A DNA stretch of 64,000 nucleotides from NCBI RefSeq assembly GCF_024296685.1, contig NZ_CP100763.1:434001-498000 (forward strand). Reading direction: 5' to 3'. The notes below the pieces were generated by a model. That model was not told the DNA's origin, searched no databases, and was given only the letters and a program-made list of their open reading frames with translations. Both the position numbers and the translations under genes were made by a program. The DNA comes from Natrinema marinum (GTDB lineage Archaea; Halobacteriota; Halobacteria; Halobacteriales; Natrialbaceae). Below, one piece after another: positions 34,273-42,891 of the stretch (positions are counted from its first letter, which is position 1; each line of letters opens with the position of its first letter).

Positions 34273-36347
34273 CCCTCGGTAGCCTCGTCCCGCTGGCGAT
34301 CGCCGCGCTCCTCTGCTCGCCGATCGCCCTCGCCAGGTACTCCGACCGCGTCGACCGCGCGCTGACTCGGATCGCGATCCGTGCGTTCGGCGCCCACGCC
34401 GACGTCTTCGGTAGCGTGCACCCGGACAGGCGGGCGGCCTTGCGCGGCGCACACGTCCCCACGACCGACCGCGAGTACGGCTCGAGAACGATGCTGTCGG
34501 CCGCGGTCGCCGCGCTCGTCGGGTCGATCCTCGGGGTCTACGCCGTCTGGGGGCTCTTGACGGTTCTCTCGGTCAGCCCCGAAACCATGCGCGCGGCGTT
34601 GCCCGGCTCCCTGGGGTTCCTCGCGACCCTCGGCGGGCTTCCGTCGCTGTCGGCCGGCGAACTGATCGCCCTGTTCTCGGTCTCGGCGCTCACGGTAGGG
34701 GCCGTCGCCGGAGCCGGCACCTACTGGTTCCGGTGGTGGTATCCCGGCTACGTCGCCGACGGTCGCTCCCGCCGGATCGAGGCGGGGCTCCCGGCGACGG
34801 TTGCGTTCATCTACGCGCTCTCGAAGAGCGGGATGGCGTTCCCGAACGTGGTTCGAGTCGTCGCGGCACAGGAGGACACCTACGGTGAGACCGCCGCGGA
34901 GTTCGCCGTCGCAGTCCGGCAGATGGACACGTTCGGCACCGATGTCGTCACCGCCCTCCAGACGATGGGCCGGCGCTCGCCGAGCCCGCAGTTCCGCGAG
35001 TTCACCGAGAACCTCGTCAGCGTCCTCCAGAGCGGGCAGGGGCTCTCGGGCTTCCTCGAGCGCCAGTATCAGGAGTACCGCGAGGAGGCCGAATCCCAGC
35101 AGGAGGGGATCCTCGAACTGCTCGCCACGCTGGCGGAGGCCTACGTCACGGTGCTGGTCGCGGGCCCGCTGTTCCTGATCACGATCCTCGTCGTCATCGG
35201 GATTGCCGCCGGCGACACGTTCGGGGAGCTACAGGCGCTGGTCTACCTGCTCTTGCCGCTGGCCAACCTCGGCTTCGTGGTGTACCTGAGCATGGTGACC
35301 GACAAGCTCGATCCCAGCGACGGGGTCGACGGGGAGCCGGCCGCCCTCGAGGCGCCGACCGTCGAGAGAGCCCGAACGGTGCGAGCCGACGGCGACGGCG
35401 CGGCGGCCGTTCCGACCACCCACCCCAACGTCGAACGAGTGCGGTACTACCGCCGGTTGGCGGGTCTGCGCGAGCGGTTCGGCAATCCGCTCCGAACCCT
35501 CGTCGCGCGGCCGTCGCTCACGCTCGCAATCACCGTCCCGATCGCCCTCGCGGCGATCGGAGCGCGGCTTCCGGCGGCACTCGAGGACGGCCTCACCGTT
35601 ACGGCGATCGACGACGCCGTCGCCGTCGGAACCCTCGGCATCGTAGCCGTCTTCGCGGTCGCCTACGAGATCCACCGCCGTCGTCTGAAGGCTATCGAGA
35701 CCGCGGTGCCGGACCTGCTCGATCGTCTCGCGAGCGTCAACGAAGCCGGCCTCTCGATCGTCTCGTCGATCGACCGAGTGCGAGGATCGGACCTCGGGCC
35801 GCTCAGCGACGAACTCGACCGGGTCTGGGCCGACGTGCAGTGGGGCGCCGACCTCCAGACCGCCTTGCACCGGTTCGAGGCCCGCGTCGGGACGCGCTCC
35901 GTTTCGCGCGTCGTCACGCTGCTGACCGAATCGATGAACGCCAGCGGGAACCTCGCGACCACGCTCCGGATCGCCGCGCGCGGAGCGGCGGCCGATCGCC
36001 GGCTCGAGCGCGAACGCAGACAGGCGATGCTCGAGTACATGGTCGTCGTCTACGTCTCGTTTCTGGTCTTCCTCTTCATCATCGCCGTGTTGGCGGGCTA
36101 TCTGCTGCCGAATCTCCCGTCCGACGGCGCGGAGCTGGGGTCGGGTGCGGCCGCGTCCCAACTCGGCGGGTTCTCCGGAGCCGATACCGACGCCTACGCC
36201 ACGCTGTTTTACCACGCGGCGCTCGTCCAGGGGCTGTGTTCGGGGCTGATCGCCGGCCAGTTGAGCACCGGCGACGTTCGAGCAGGTGCGAAACACGCCG
36301 CGATCATGCTCGCGCTTTCTGTGGGACTGTTCGCGCTCGTCCTCTGA
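34269..36347 (+). CDS. Type II secretion F/TadC-type membrane platform protein
   Basis: A 692-aa polytopic protein with two T2SSF domains (about 170-300 and 470-600), each followed by paired transmembrane helices. These are the pilus-assembly platform on which the ATPase acts. Landmarks are AFIYALSKSGMAFPNVVRVV (first domain) and VPDLLDRLASVNEAGLSIVS (second). Hydrophobic helices also occur at the N-terminus and at the C-terminus. The ATG overlaps the upstream ATPase stop. Confidence 0.9.
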   Translation: MTLGSLVPLAIAALLCSPIALARYSDRVDRALTRIAIRAFGAHADVFGSVHPDRRAALRGAHVPTTDREYGSRTMLSAAVAALVGSILGVYAVWGLLTVLSVSPETMRAALPGSLGFLATLGGLPSLSAGELIALFSVSALTVGAVAGAGTYWFRWWYPGYVADGRSRRIEAGLPATVAFIYALSKSGMAFPNVVRVVAAQEDTYGETAAEFAVAVRQMDTFGTDVVTALQTMGRRSPSPQFREFTENLVSVLQSGQGLSGFLERQYQEYREEAESQQEGILELLATLAEAYVTVLVAGPLFLITILVVIGIAAGDTFGELQALVYLLLPLANLGFVVYLSMVTDKLDPSDGVDGEPAALEAPTVERARTVRADGDGAAAVPTTHPNVERVRYYRRLAGLRERFGNPLRTLVARPSLTLAITVPIALAAIGARLPAALEDGLTVTAIDDAVAVGTLGIVAVFAVAYEIHRRRLKAIETAVPDLLDRLASVNEAGLSIVSSIDRVRGSDLGPLSDELDRVWADVQWGADLQTALHRFEARVGTRSVSRVVTLLTESMNASGNLATTLRIAARGAAADRRLERERRQAMLEYMVVVYVSFLVFLFIIAVLAGYLLPNLPSDGAELGSGAAASQLGGFSGADTDAYATLFYHAALVQGLCSGLIAGQLSTGDVRAGAKHAAIMLALSVGLFALVL

Positions 36348-36461
36348 ACGGTCGTCGCAATACGACTTCCCCCTCTCTGGCGGCGCGCTACAGCATCGAT
36401 TCTGGCTCGAGAACTGTCACGGCGGCCGAAAATCCTTGTAGTATCGCGACCAACTGGTGGT

Positions 36462-36944
36462 ATGGGCGAGTACGAACTCGACGATATCGATCGAGAAATT
36501 ATCTACGCACTACAGGCGGACGCCCGTAATCTCTCGTCCGCCGAGATAGCCGACCGAACCGAGGCGTCATCGAGTACCGTTCGCAAGCGCATCCAGCGAC
36601 TGGAATCGGAAGGCGTCATCAAAGGCTACAGTGCCGACGTCGACTATCAGCAATCCGGATACCCGCTCCGAATGCTCTTGTTCTGTACGGCGTCGATCCC
36701 GGAACGCGGCACGCTGATCGACGATATCCTCGAGATCCCGGGAGTCGTTTCAGTCCAAGAACTGGTCACCGGCGAGAAGAACTTGCTCGTGACGGCCGTC
36801 GGTGAAACCGACGACGACATCACGCCGGTCGCCCAAGCGCTCCTCGACATGGACCTAACCGTCGCTGACGAAGTACTCGTCCGAAGTCACGAGACGGCTC
36901 CCTTCGATGATTTTTCGTCTCGATCGAATCCAAGCGACGAGTGA
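36462..36944 (+). CDS. Lrp/AsnC family transcriptional regulator
   Basis: A 160-aa regulator. The winged helix-turn-helix is at 5-55 (ELDDIDREIIYALQADARNL, IADRTEASSSTVRKRIQRLE). A RAM/ACT-like effector and oligomerisation domain follows (VVSVQELVTGEKNLLVTAVG). Typical members bind amino acids or other small ligands and act at divergent or downstream promoters. It is the first gene of a block running to the dab transporter, so it is the natural candidate to regulate that block; no direct evidence. Confidence 0.85.
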   Translation: MGEYELDDIDREIIYALQADARNLSSAEIADRTEASSSTVRKRIQRLESEGVIKGYSADVDYQQSGYPLRMLLFCTASIPERGTLIDDILEIPGVVSVQELVTGEKNLLVTAVGETDDDITPVAQALLDMDLTVADEVLVRSHETAPFDDFSSRSNPSDE

Positions 36945-37416
36945 GTGCAGTTCGGAACTATCGCGCCTGTCTTCTCTGTGCGGTTATCGGTCTCCACATC
37001 GCTGTAATCGGTGCTCTCCGTGAGACAGCCGCCAAGCGGCAGCGTCTTCGACTGCCGCCGGTACGATGGACGCCCTCGAAATCGGACGATCGAACCATCA
37101 TAACGACTGAAACGCCCAGTGTGTCCATCGTAACGGGGTCCGGATGGGGGTGGTGTGTGAGTCCTCGAGTTTGCTGCAACCGTCCGGCCCTGTCGTCGCT
37201 CGAGTTGTCACGACCACGAAACCGCTCTAGACGATCACTCGTCGTCGCCGTCTGCCTGACCACCACGACGACAGCACGCTGGCACAGCGGGACGGAGGAT
37301 CGAACACTTCGTTCGATATATCCACTCTAATAACCGGGTCGGCCTCTATGGAGGGAGTTATCTTCGCTCTGCTCTAACTGAGCGGATACGAACGATCGTC
37401 CACGTCGAGGAATCTT
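36945..37416. other. Long intergenic region upstream of the carbonic-anhydrase-like gene
   Basis: 472 bp without a convincing gene; base composition is lower in GC than the flanks. It contains the inverted repeat at 37299-37317 overlapping a GATATAT box, and AATAACC/GGAGTTAT nearby. No RNA gene recognised. Confidence 0.5.
37299..37317. promoter_or_regulatory. Inverted repeat overlapping a TATA-like box
   Basis: ATCGAAC, five bases, then GTTCGAT: a perfect 7-bp inverted repeat whose right arm runs into GATATATCC. It lies about 100 bp before the carbonic-anhydrase-like gene and downstream of the Lrp gene. It could be an operator or a transcript hairpin. Confidence 0.35.
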
Positions 37417-38097
37417 ATGAAGGATAACGTGTTAGTGCGGCTCCTCGAGGGAGAGAGGGACTTCGCCACCCCCGCAGACAGCGGCCGTGGATCATGTGGC
37501 GAAGCGGCTGTCGGTCTCGCCGTCTGTTGTCCGATGGTACGAGGAACGTCGAGACGGCTGTGGCCGCTCGGCCCGATCGATACGGTGCTAAACGTGACTC
37601 GACTCGGGAGTCAAACGTGGGAATTCGTCGAAGACGACCGCGTACTCGCACCCGATCTGGTTCATATCACGCGCACACACGAGTTGGAGACGATACTCGT
37701 AATCGGTCACTCCGGCTGTGACGTCGTTGCGGATGCATACGACGAGTACGTCGCCCCCGACCGGTCACTGTCCGCAGGTGTCGAAACGCGAATCGACCCC
37801 CTCGTCGCGACGGTACGCGAGGCGCTCGAGTCGGACCGTGTCGGAGTCGATTGTCCCCGTCAAACGCTTCTCGCCCGTCTCGTCGAGTATACCATCGCCA
37901 GACAAGTCGAGTTTCTTCTCGAGAACGAAGCGGTCACGGCACCGGTCGCAGGGTACGTTCACGATGATGACGGAATCTACGGCGGATTTCCCGAGACGCC
38001 GTACCTCGTCAGTTTGAACGGTGAACAGCGTGTCAGGAGACTCAAATCACGCGTTCCCGATAGCCGCGATATCGCCGTAGACAGCGTCCGAAACTGA
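37417..38097 (+). CDS. Beta-carbonic-anhydrase-like protein with an altered catalytic dyad
   Basis: A 226-aa protein aligned by eye with beta-carbonic anhydrases. The zinc ligands are Cys38 (AVCCPMVRG), His98 and Cys101 (VIGHSGCDVV), all present. In true enzymes the first motif is CxDxR; here it is C38-P-M40-V-R42, so the Asp of the Asp-Arg dyad is Met. Reduced or absent hydration activity, or use as a bicarbonate sensor, is possible. It is separated by 187 bp from dabB and lies in a lower-GC stretch. The ATG at 37417 is the first ATG after an in-frame stop at 37375. Confidence 0.7.
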   Translation: MKDNVLVRLLEGERDFATPADSGRGSCGEAAVGLAVCCPMVRGTSRRLWPLGPIDTVLNVTRLGSQTWEFVEDDRVLAPDLVHITRTHELETILVIGHSGCDVVADAYDEYVAPDRSLSAGVETRIDPLVATVREALESDRVGVDCPRQTLLARLVEYTIARQVEFLLENEAVTAPVAGYVHDDDGIYGGFPETPYLVSLNGEQRVRRLKSRVPDSRDIAVDSVRN

Positions 38098-38153
38098 TTC
38101 GCTTTCCGGACGCGCCGAAACCGCGACTCACGTCAATCCCCGCGTCACGCTTT

Positions 38154-38195
38154 ACCATACCGTTCTATATTAGGACCTTAGTCGAACAGTATGGT
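38154..38195 (+). promoter_or_regulatory. dabB promoter region with flanking inverted repeat
   Basis: A TATA-like CTATATTAGG (about 38165-38174) sits between ACCATAC (38154-38160) and GTATGGT (38189-38195), a 7-bp inverted repeat. A second TATA-like GCTATAATAAC lies at about 38207-38217. dabBA may therefore have its own regulated promoter separate from the upstream gene. A 7-bp repeat at this spacing can occur by chance. Confidence 0.4.
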
Positions 38196-38284
38196 CGCAT
38201 CGAAGGCTATAATAACCAGTGTGTTCGAGTAATGTCGTAGAAACGGCCAGGCCGGTCGTGACTGGTCCCAGAGAGAAAGAGAAC

Positions 38285-39769
38285 ATGACTGGACAATCGC
38301 AATCGACCGATCACGTACAACTCCCTGAGACGACGCCGTCTTCCGCAGTAGTGCCGCGAGCGGCGACTGTCGGCGTCTGGGCGCTCTTCGTGCTCAGCGC
38401 GGTAGCGCTCGTGGTCTCGGTCTGGGGCGGATACGAGTGGTCGATCCCGGGCTACGTCGTCGTGGACGGGCTAGCGATGGTCATGTGGGTCGTCGCCACG
38501 TTTTTCAGCGGTATCGTCCACTCCTACTCTCGCCGCTATATGGCCGGTGATGGCCGCATCGACCAGTTCTTCGGTCGGATCTTCGCCTTCACGCTCATCG
38601 TCATGGCCGTGACCGCGGCCGACCACGTGGCGCTGTTCGCAGCGGCGTGGCTGGGTATGGGACTCACGATGGCGTCTCTCATCGGCCACGTTCGCGGCTG
38701 GGAGCAGGCGCAGGCCGCTGCCGCGATCGCCCGTCGATACTTCGTCGCGGGCAGCGCCGTGCTCGCGGGAAGTCTGGCGCTGCTGGCCTGGACGACGGGA
38801 ACGACCTCGATCTCCCGCATCGTCGACCAGGCGGGGAGTCTCCCGCCCGAACTTACCATGCTCGCTCTCGGGGGACTCTTCCTCGCGGCGATGCTCCAGT
38901 CGGCGCTGCTCCCGTTTCAGGGCTGGTTGCTGTCGTCGATGACGGCACCGACCCCGGCCTCCGCCCTGATGCACGCCGGGTTCGTCAACGCGGGCGGCAT
39001 CCTGCTTACCCGCTTCGCACCGCTGTTCGCCGATGTGCCGACGGCCATGTCGCTGCTCGTCGTCGTCGGCGCGACGAGCGCTCTGTTCGGACAGGCGCTG
39101 TTGCTCGTCCAGTCCGACATCAAACGCAAGCTCGGCGCCTCCACCGTCGCTCAGATGGGATTCATGATCCTCCAATGTGGGCTCGGTTTCTTCGCCGCCG
39201 CCATCACCCACCTCATCCTCCACGGCTTCTACAAGGCGTATCTGTTCCTCTCCGCCGGCGCCACGGTCGAACAGACGGCCCCGAAAAAAACCGCCAGTAC
39301 CGATCTGGGACTGCCGGGTCTGATCGTCAGCCTCGGCGCTGCCGCCGGCGGTGGCGCGCTCTTCGTCGCCATCACCGGCAAAGGAGCGCACCTCGATTCC
39401 GGCGCGTTCCTGGCGTTCATCGTGGTCCTGACGACGCTGCACGCGACGCGAGATCTGCTCGAGCGGTCGACGCTTCCCTCGAGGATCAAACTCGTCGGTA
39501 TCCCGTTCATCGTCGTCGTTCCCATCGCCGTCTACGGGTTCCTGTTCGAGACCATCTCGGCGCTGTTGGCGACGGTTCCGATGACCAACGCGCCGACCGA
39601 ACTCTCGGTCGTTCACCTCGCTGTCGGTGCCCTCTTCGTGGGCTCGTACATCGCGGTGGAACTCGGCTGGCATCGCTCCAGCAAGCGTCTCTACGTCGCG
39701 TTGCTGAACCACTCGCAACCGGCCCCGAAGACCGTGCTGACCACGAAGGAGGACTACAATGACGCTTGA
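38285..39769 (+). CDS. dabB: DabB: membrane subunit of the DAB inorganic-carbon accumulation complex
   Basis: A 494-aa NuoL/MrpA-like protein with about 13 hydrophobic helices. GWLLSSMTAPTPASALMHAG and SDIKRKLGASTVAQMGFMIL are the conserved antiporter-like segments, with HGFYKAYLFLSAG near residue 320. Without the other nuo genes, and directly followed by dabA, it is the cation-coupled partner that energises bicarbonate accumulation in the DAB complex. ATG 38285 was preferred over an upstream GTG. Its last codons overlap the dabA start by 11 nt. Confidence 0.85.
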   Translation: MTGQSQSTDHVQLPETTPSSAVVPRAATVGVWALFVLSAVALVVSVWGGYEWSIPGYVVVDGLAMVMWVVATFFSGIVHSYSRRYMAGDGRIDQFFGRIFAFTLIVMAVTAADHVALFAAAWLGMGLTMASLIGHVRGWEQAQAAAAIARRYFVAGSAVLAGSLALLAWTTGTTSISRIVDQAGSLPPELTMLALGGLFLAAMLQSALLPFQGWLLSSMTAPTPASALMHAGFVNAGGILLTRFAPLFADVPTAMSLLVVVGATSALFGQALLLVQSDIKRKLGASTVAQMGFMILQCGLGFFAAAITHLILHGFYKAYLFLSAGATVEQTAPKKTASTDLGLPGLIVSLGAAAGGGALFVAITGKGAHLDSGAFLAFIVVLTTLHATRDLLERSTLPSRIKLVGIPFIVVVPIAVYGFLFETISALLATVPMTNAPTELSVVHLAVGALFVGSYIAVELGWHRSSKRLYVALLNHSQPAPKTVLTTKEDYNDA

Positions 39770-42173
39770 AGAAAACTACCTCGAGAACAGTATCGATCGC
39801 GCAGCAGCGAACATCGGCGAGGTCTGGCCGCTCCACTCGTTCGTCACGGCCAACCCGCTGTCCGGATTCGAAGACCAGCCGTTCCATCAGGCGGTCGCCG
39901 AGGCCGAACAGCTGTTCGGCGGCCGCGGCTATCCACATCCCTCCGTCTTCCGCCAGGCCTGGGAGAGCGGCCAGATCGACCCGGACGTGCTCTCCAGCGA
40001 GCTGGACGCCCACGGCTTCGACGAGGATCCGGAGCCGTCGCTAGACGAGATGGCGGCGTCCGAATCCGCCGCTTCCGCCGAGAGCGAGTCCGCCACCGAC
40101 GAGGTCGATCGCGTTCTCTCGAAGTGGCTCGCCGCGTTCCTGGACCACGGGAGCGCCAAGTGGTCGATGCCCGATCGCGAGCAGGGGTTCTACGCCGCCT
40201 GGCGCGGGGTGGCTCCCTACGACGGTGAGCTCCCCAACTGCACCAGCCCGTCCGACCTCCCGGACACACCTGTCGGGGCGCTGGAAGCCGTCCTGTCGGA
40301 CTATCCGCAGGGAGAGTGGGAGACGATCTTCGAGCAACACCTCGCCGCGCTCCCCGGCTGGACCGGCTTCATCAAACAGCGCGCCAGCGACGACGCCGAT
40401 CCGTGGCAGTCGAGGTACCCCATCTCGCTGACCGACTATCTCGCCGTCCGCCTGCTCATCGCGGACTTCCTCGAGGCGCCCCTCGAGCCGGACGAGCACT
40501 CCACCGACCCGGTCGAGACCGACGAGGTGCCGCTCCCGGAGGTCTGGCTGACGGCGTGGGAGAAGAGCCACCGGAGCCGCCTGCTGGAGCAGGTGTCAGA
40601 GCCGGCCGAGGAGCCCGTTCCCTCGGACGAGACCGATCGCCCGGCCGCACAGCTCGTGTTCTGTATCGACACGCGCTCGGAGATCATCCGTCGCCACATC
40701 GAATCGGTCGGGCCGTACGAAACGCACGGCTATGCGGGCTTCTTTGGGATTCCGATGCGCTACCGGGGGTACGACGCGGACGTGGCTGTCGACGCCTGTC
40801 CGCCGATCCTCGAGGCCCAGCATCGGATCACGGACCGCCCTACCGGGGACGCGGACGCTAAACACGACCGACACGACCGCTGGCAGGGCGTTCTGGATGC
40901 GGGGAAGCAGCTATTCAAGACGCTCAAGTCCAACACCGCGACGGCGTTTAGCTTCGTCGAGAACGTCGGGCCGGGGTACGGCGCCGCGCTCACCGCCCGC
41001 ACGCTGCTTCCCGGCCGAGTCTACGACGCTGCCCACGACGCAGACCACGCGCCCGCTCACCACGAGTTCTGTGAGCCGTCGATCGATTACAACCCCGACT
41101 CCGTCCACGACCTCCGAGAAGGACTCATGCTCGAGGAGAAAGTCGAGTACGCCCAGACCGCCTTCGAGCTGATGGGCTGGGAGGAGTTCGCCCGACTCGT
41201 CGTCTTCACAGGCCACACGAGCGAGACGACGAACAATCCGTTCGACTCGAGTCTGGACTGTGGTGCCTGCGCCGGGAATCCCGGCGGCCCGAACGCCCGC
41301 GTGCTGGCAGCGATCTGTAACGACGAGGAGGTCAGGGACGAACTGCGCGACCATGGGATCGACATCCCTGCCGACACCGTATTCCTCGCCGCCGAACACA
41401 ACACGACGACGGACGAAATCACCCTGTTCGACGACGAGGTGCCCGAGGGCCATCAGGCGGACGTGGCGCAGTTACGCGACGACCTCGCGCAGGCTCAGGA
41501 TCGCGCGACTGCGGAACGAACCGAGTCGATGACCGACGGTACCGACGATAGCGTTCGCGAGACCCAGCGTCGGGCCGCCGACTGGGCCGAGACCCGCCCC
41601 GAGTGGGGGCTGGCCGGGAACGCCTCGTTCGTCATCGGGCCACGCGAGTTGACCGCGGGCGATTCCCTCGACGGTCGCACGTTCCTCCACTCCTACGATT
41701 GGCAGACCGATCCGGAGGGCGAGGCGCTCGAGGCGATCATGGCCGGGCCGCTCGTGGTCACCCAGTGGATCAACAATCAGTACTACTTCGCCACGGTCGA
41801 CAACGCCGTCTACGGCAGCGGGTCGAAAGTGACGCAGAACCCGGTCGGCAACGTCGGTGTCTTCCAGGGCAACGGAGGCGACCTGATGACCGGGCTCCCG
41901 CTTCAGTCGCTCTACGCCGACGCCGAGCAGCCACACCACCAGCCGTTGCGCTTGACGGCGGTGATCCACGCACCGGTCGATCAGGTCACCGAGATTCTCC
42001 GTGAGCACGACCAGCTCGTCCAGTTGCTCGACAACGGCTGGATACAGCTGACGGTCGTCGATCCCGAGCAAGACGACGCGCCGTTTCACTATCAGGCGGA
42101 CCTCGAGTGGGAGTCGACGGGCTCCGAACGGACTCCGGCCGAACCCCCCGTCCAAGCGGCTTCGGACGATTAA
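39759..42173 (+). CDS. dabA: DabA: carbonic-anhydrase-like subunit of the DAB complex (DUF2309)
   Basis: An 804-aa DUF2309 protein. Catalytic zinc residues known for the bacterial protein map to C302 and D304 in FCIDTRSE (with R306), and H486 and C501 (VVFTGHTSE, SSLDCGACAG), with the H-to-C spacing of 15 as in the Halothiobacillus enzyme. With DabB it takes up CO2 as bicarbonate. An AAGGAGG ribosome-binding sequence lies 6-8 nt before the ATG, an unusually clear Shine-Dalgarno in this genome, consistent with coupling to dabB. The acidic insertion around residues 85-118 is a halophile feature. Confidence 0.9.
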   Translation: MTLEENYLENSIDRAAANIGEVWPLHSFVTANPLSGFEDQPFHQAVAEAEQLFGGRGYPHPSVFRQAWESGQIDPDVLSSELDAHGFDEDPEPSLDEMAASESAASAESESATDEVDRVLSKWLAAFLDHGSAKWSMPDREQGFYAAWRGVAPYDGELPNCTSPSDLPDTPVGALEAVLSDYPQGEWETIFEQHLAALPGWTGFIKQRASDDADPWQSRYPISLTDYLAVRLLIADFLEAPLEPDEHSTDPVETDEVPLPEVWLTAWEKSHRSRLLEQVSEPAEEPVPSDETDRPAAQLVFCIDTRSEIIRRHIESVGPYETHGYAGFFGIPMRYRGYDADVAVDACPPILEAQHRITDRPTGDADAKHDRHDRWQGVLDAGKQLFKTLKSNTATAFSFVENVGPGYGAALTARTLLPGRVYDAAHDADHAPAHHEFCEPSIDYNPDSVHDLREGLMLEEKVEYAQTAFELMGWEEFARLVVFTGHTSETTNNPFDSSLDCGACAGNPGGPNARVLAAICNDEEVRDELRDHGIDIPADTVFLAAEHNTTTDEITLFDDEVPEGHQADVAQLRDDLAQAQDRATAERTESMTDGTDDSVRETQRRAADWAETRPEWGLAGNASFVIGPRELTAGDSLDGRTFLHSYDWQTDPEGEALEAIMAGPLVVTQWINNQYYFATVDNAVYGSGSKVTQNPVGNVGVFQGNGGDLMTGLPLQSLYADAEQPHHQPLRLTAVIHAPVDQVTEILREHDQLVQLLDNGWIQLTVVDPEQDDAPFHYQADLEWESTGSERTPAEPPVQAASDD

Positions 42174-42261
42174 CTCGCTGAGCGCTGACGACGGCAATCA
42201 CGATCGCAACGACGACGGTCGGGCGCCGGACGTGAGCGCTCGACCGGTGTCGATGTAGAAA

Positions 42262-42269
42262 CCCTTTAG
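42262..42269 (+). promoter_or_regulatory. TATA-like element before the structured region
   Basis: CCCTTTAG, about 27-30 nt upstream of the first base of the folded region at about 42292. It suggests transcription starts there. Confidence 0.35.
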
Positions 42270-42291
42270 TCACCCACGACGGAATCTCCAG

Positions 42292-42376
42292 TGGGAAACG
42301 CACGGCCGCAAATCCGACTCTGCCGCCCGCTCTTTCGGGCGGCTTGGGATTGCGGAAGTGCACGGCGAGAGCCGTA
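42292..42376 (+). ncRNA. Candidate structured RNA or structured leader upstream of rps15
   Basis: Nested arms CCGCAAATCC (42306-42315) and GGGATTGCGG (42346-42355), with one bulge, enclose a perfect 8-bp inner stem, GCCGCCCG (42322-42329) and CGGGCGGC (42336-42343). Seven nt on, ACGGC-GAGA-GCCGT (42362-42375) forms a GNRA-like tetraloop hairpin. Such a long leader is unusual in a mostly leaderless genome. It may be a small RNA gene, a terminator for dabA or an S15 autoregulatory leader. Confidence 0.35.
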
Positions 42377-42411
42377 TTTACGCGCGGTCAGTGCGGTTCC
42401 TATCCTCAACA

Positions 42412-42885
42412 ATGGCACGAATGCACACCCGCCGTCGCGGCTCGTCCGGTTCGGACAAGCCGTCGGCAGACGAACCGCCGGAGTGGAGCGACGTCGACCC
42501 CGAAGACATCGAAGACCGGGTCGTCGAACTGGCAGAGCAGGGCTACGATCCCAGTCAGATCGGGATGACGCTGCGTGACGAAGGCGTCACCGGCACGCCC
42601 GTCCCGGACGTCAAGCTGGCGACCGGGAAGAAGATCAGCGAGATCCTCGAGGAGAACGACGCCACGGCAGAGGTCCCCGAGGACCTCCGGAACCTGATGG
42701 AGCGTGCGGTGCGACTGCGCGAGCACGTCCGTCAGAACCCTCAGGACGCCCAGAACAAGCGCGCCCTGCAGAACACCGAAGCGAAGGTTCGCCGCCTGGT
42801 CGACTACTACCGCGGCGACGAACTCGAGCCCGACTTCACGTACACGCCCGACTTCGCGGCAGAACTGCTCGAGGACCTCGAGTAA
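42412..42885 (+). CDS. rps15: 30S ribosomal protein S15
   Basis: A 157-aa archaeal/eukaryotic-type S15 (S13e). The N-terminal extension MARMHTRRRGSSGSDKPS contacts rRNA, and the C-terminal core carries LVDYYRGDELEPDFTYTP-type sequence. The ATG at 42412 is set by the conserved MARMH start. It opens a four-gene operon with recJ-like, pcc1 and rps3ae, spaced 6 nt or overlapping. Upstream sequence is strongly structured (see the RNA entry), which could reflect autoregulation. Confidence 0.95.
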   Translation: MARMHTRRRGSSGSDKPSADEPPEWSDVDPEDIEDRVVELAEQGYDPSQIGMTLRDEGVTGTPVPDVKLATGKKISEILEENDATAEVPEDLRNLMERAVRLREHVRQNPQDAQNKRALQNTEAKVRRLVDYYRGDELEPDFTYTPDFAAELLEDLE

Positions 42886-42891
42886 CGTCGT

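Noticed and set aside
36941-37330. 129-codon open frame after the Lrp gene
   Set aside because: It is Arg/Cys-rich, has no family resemblance, and its composition does not match haloarchaeal codon use.
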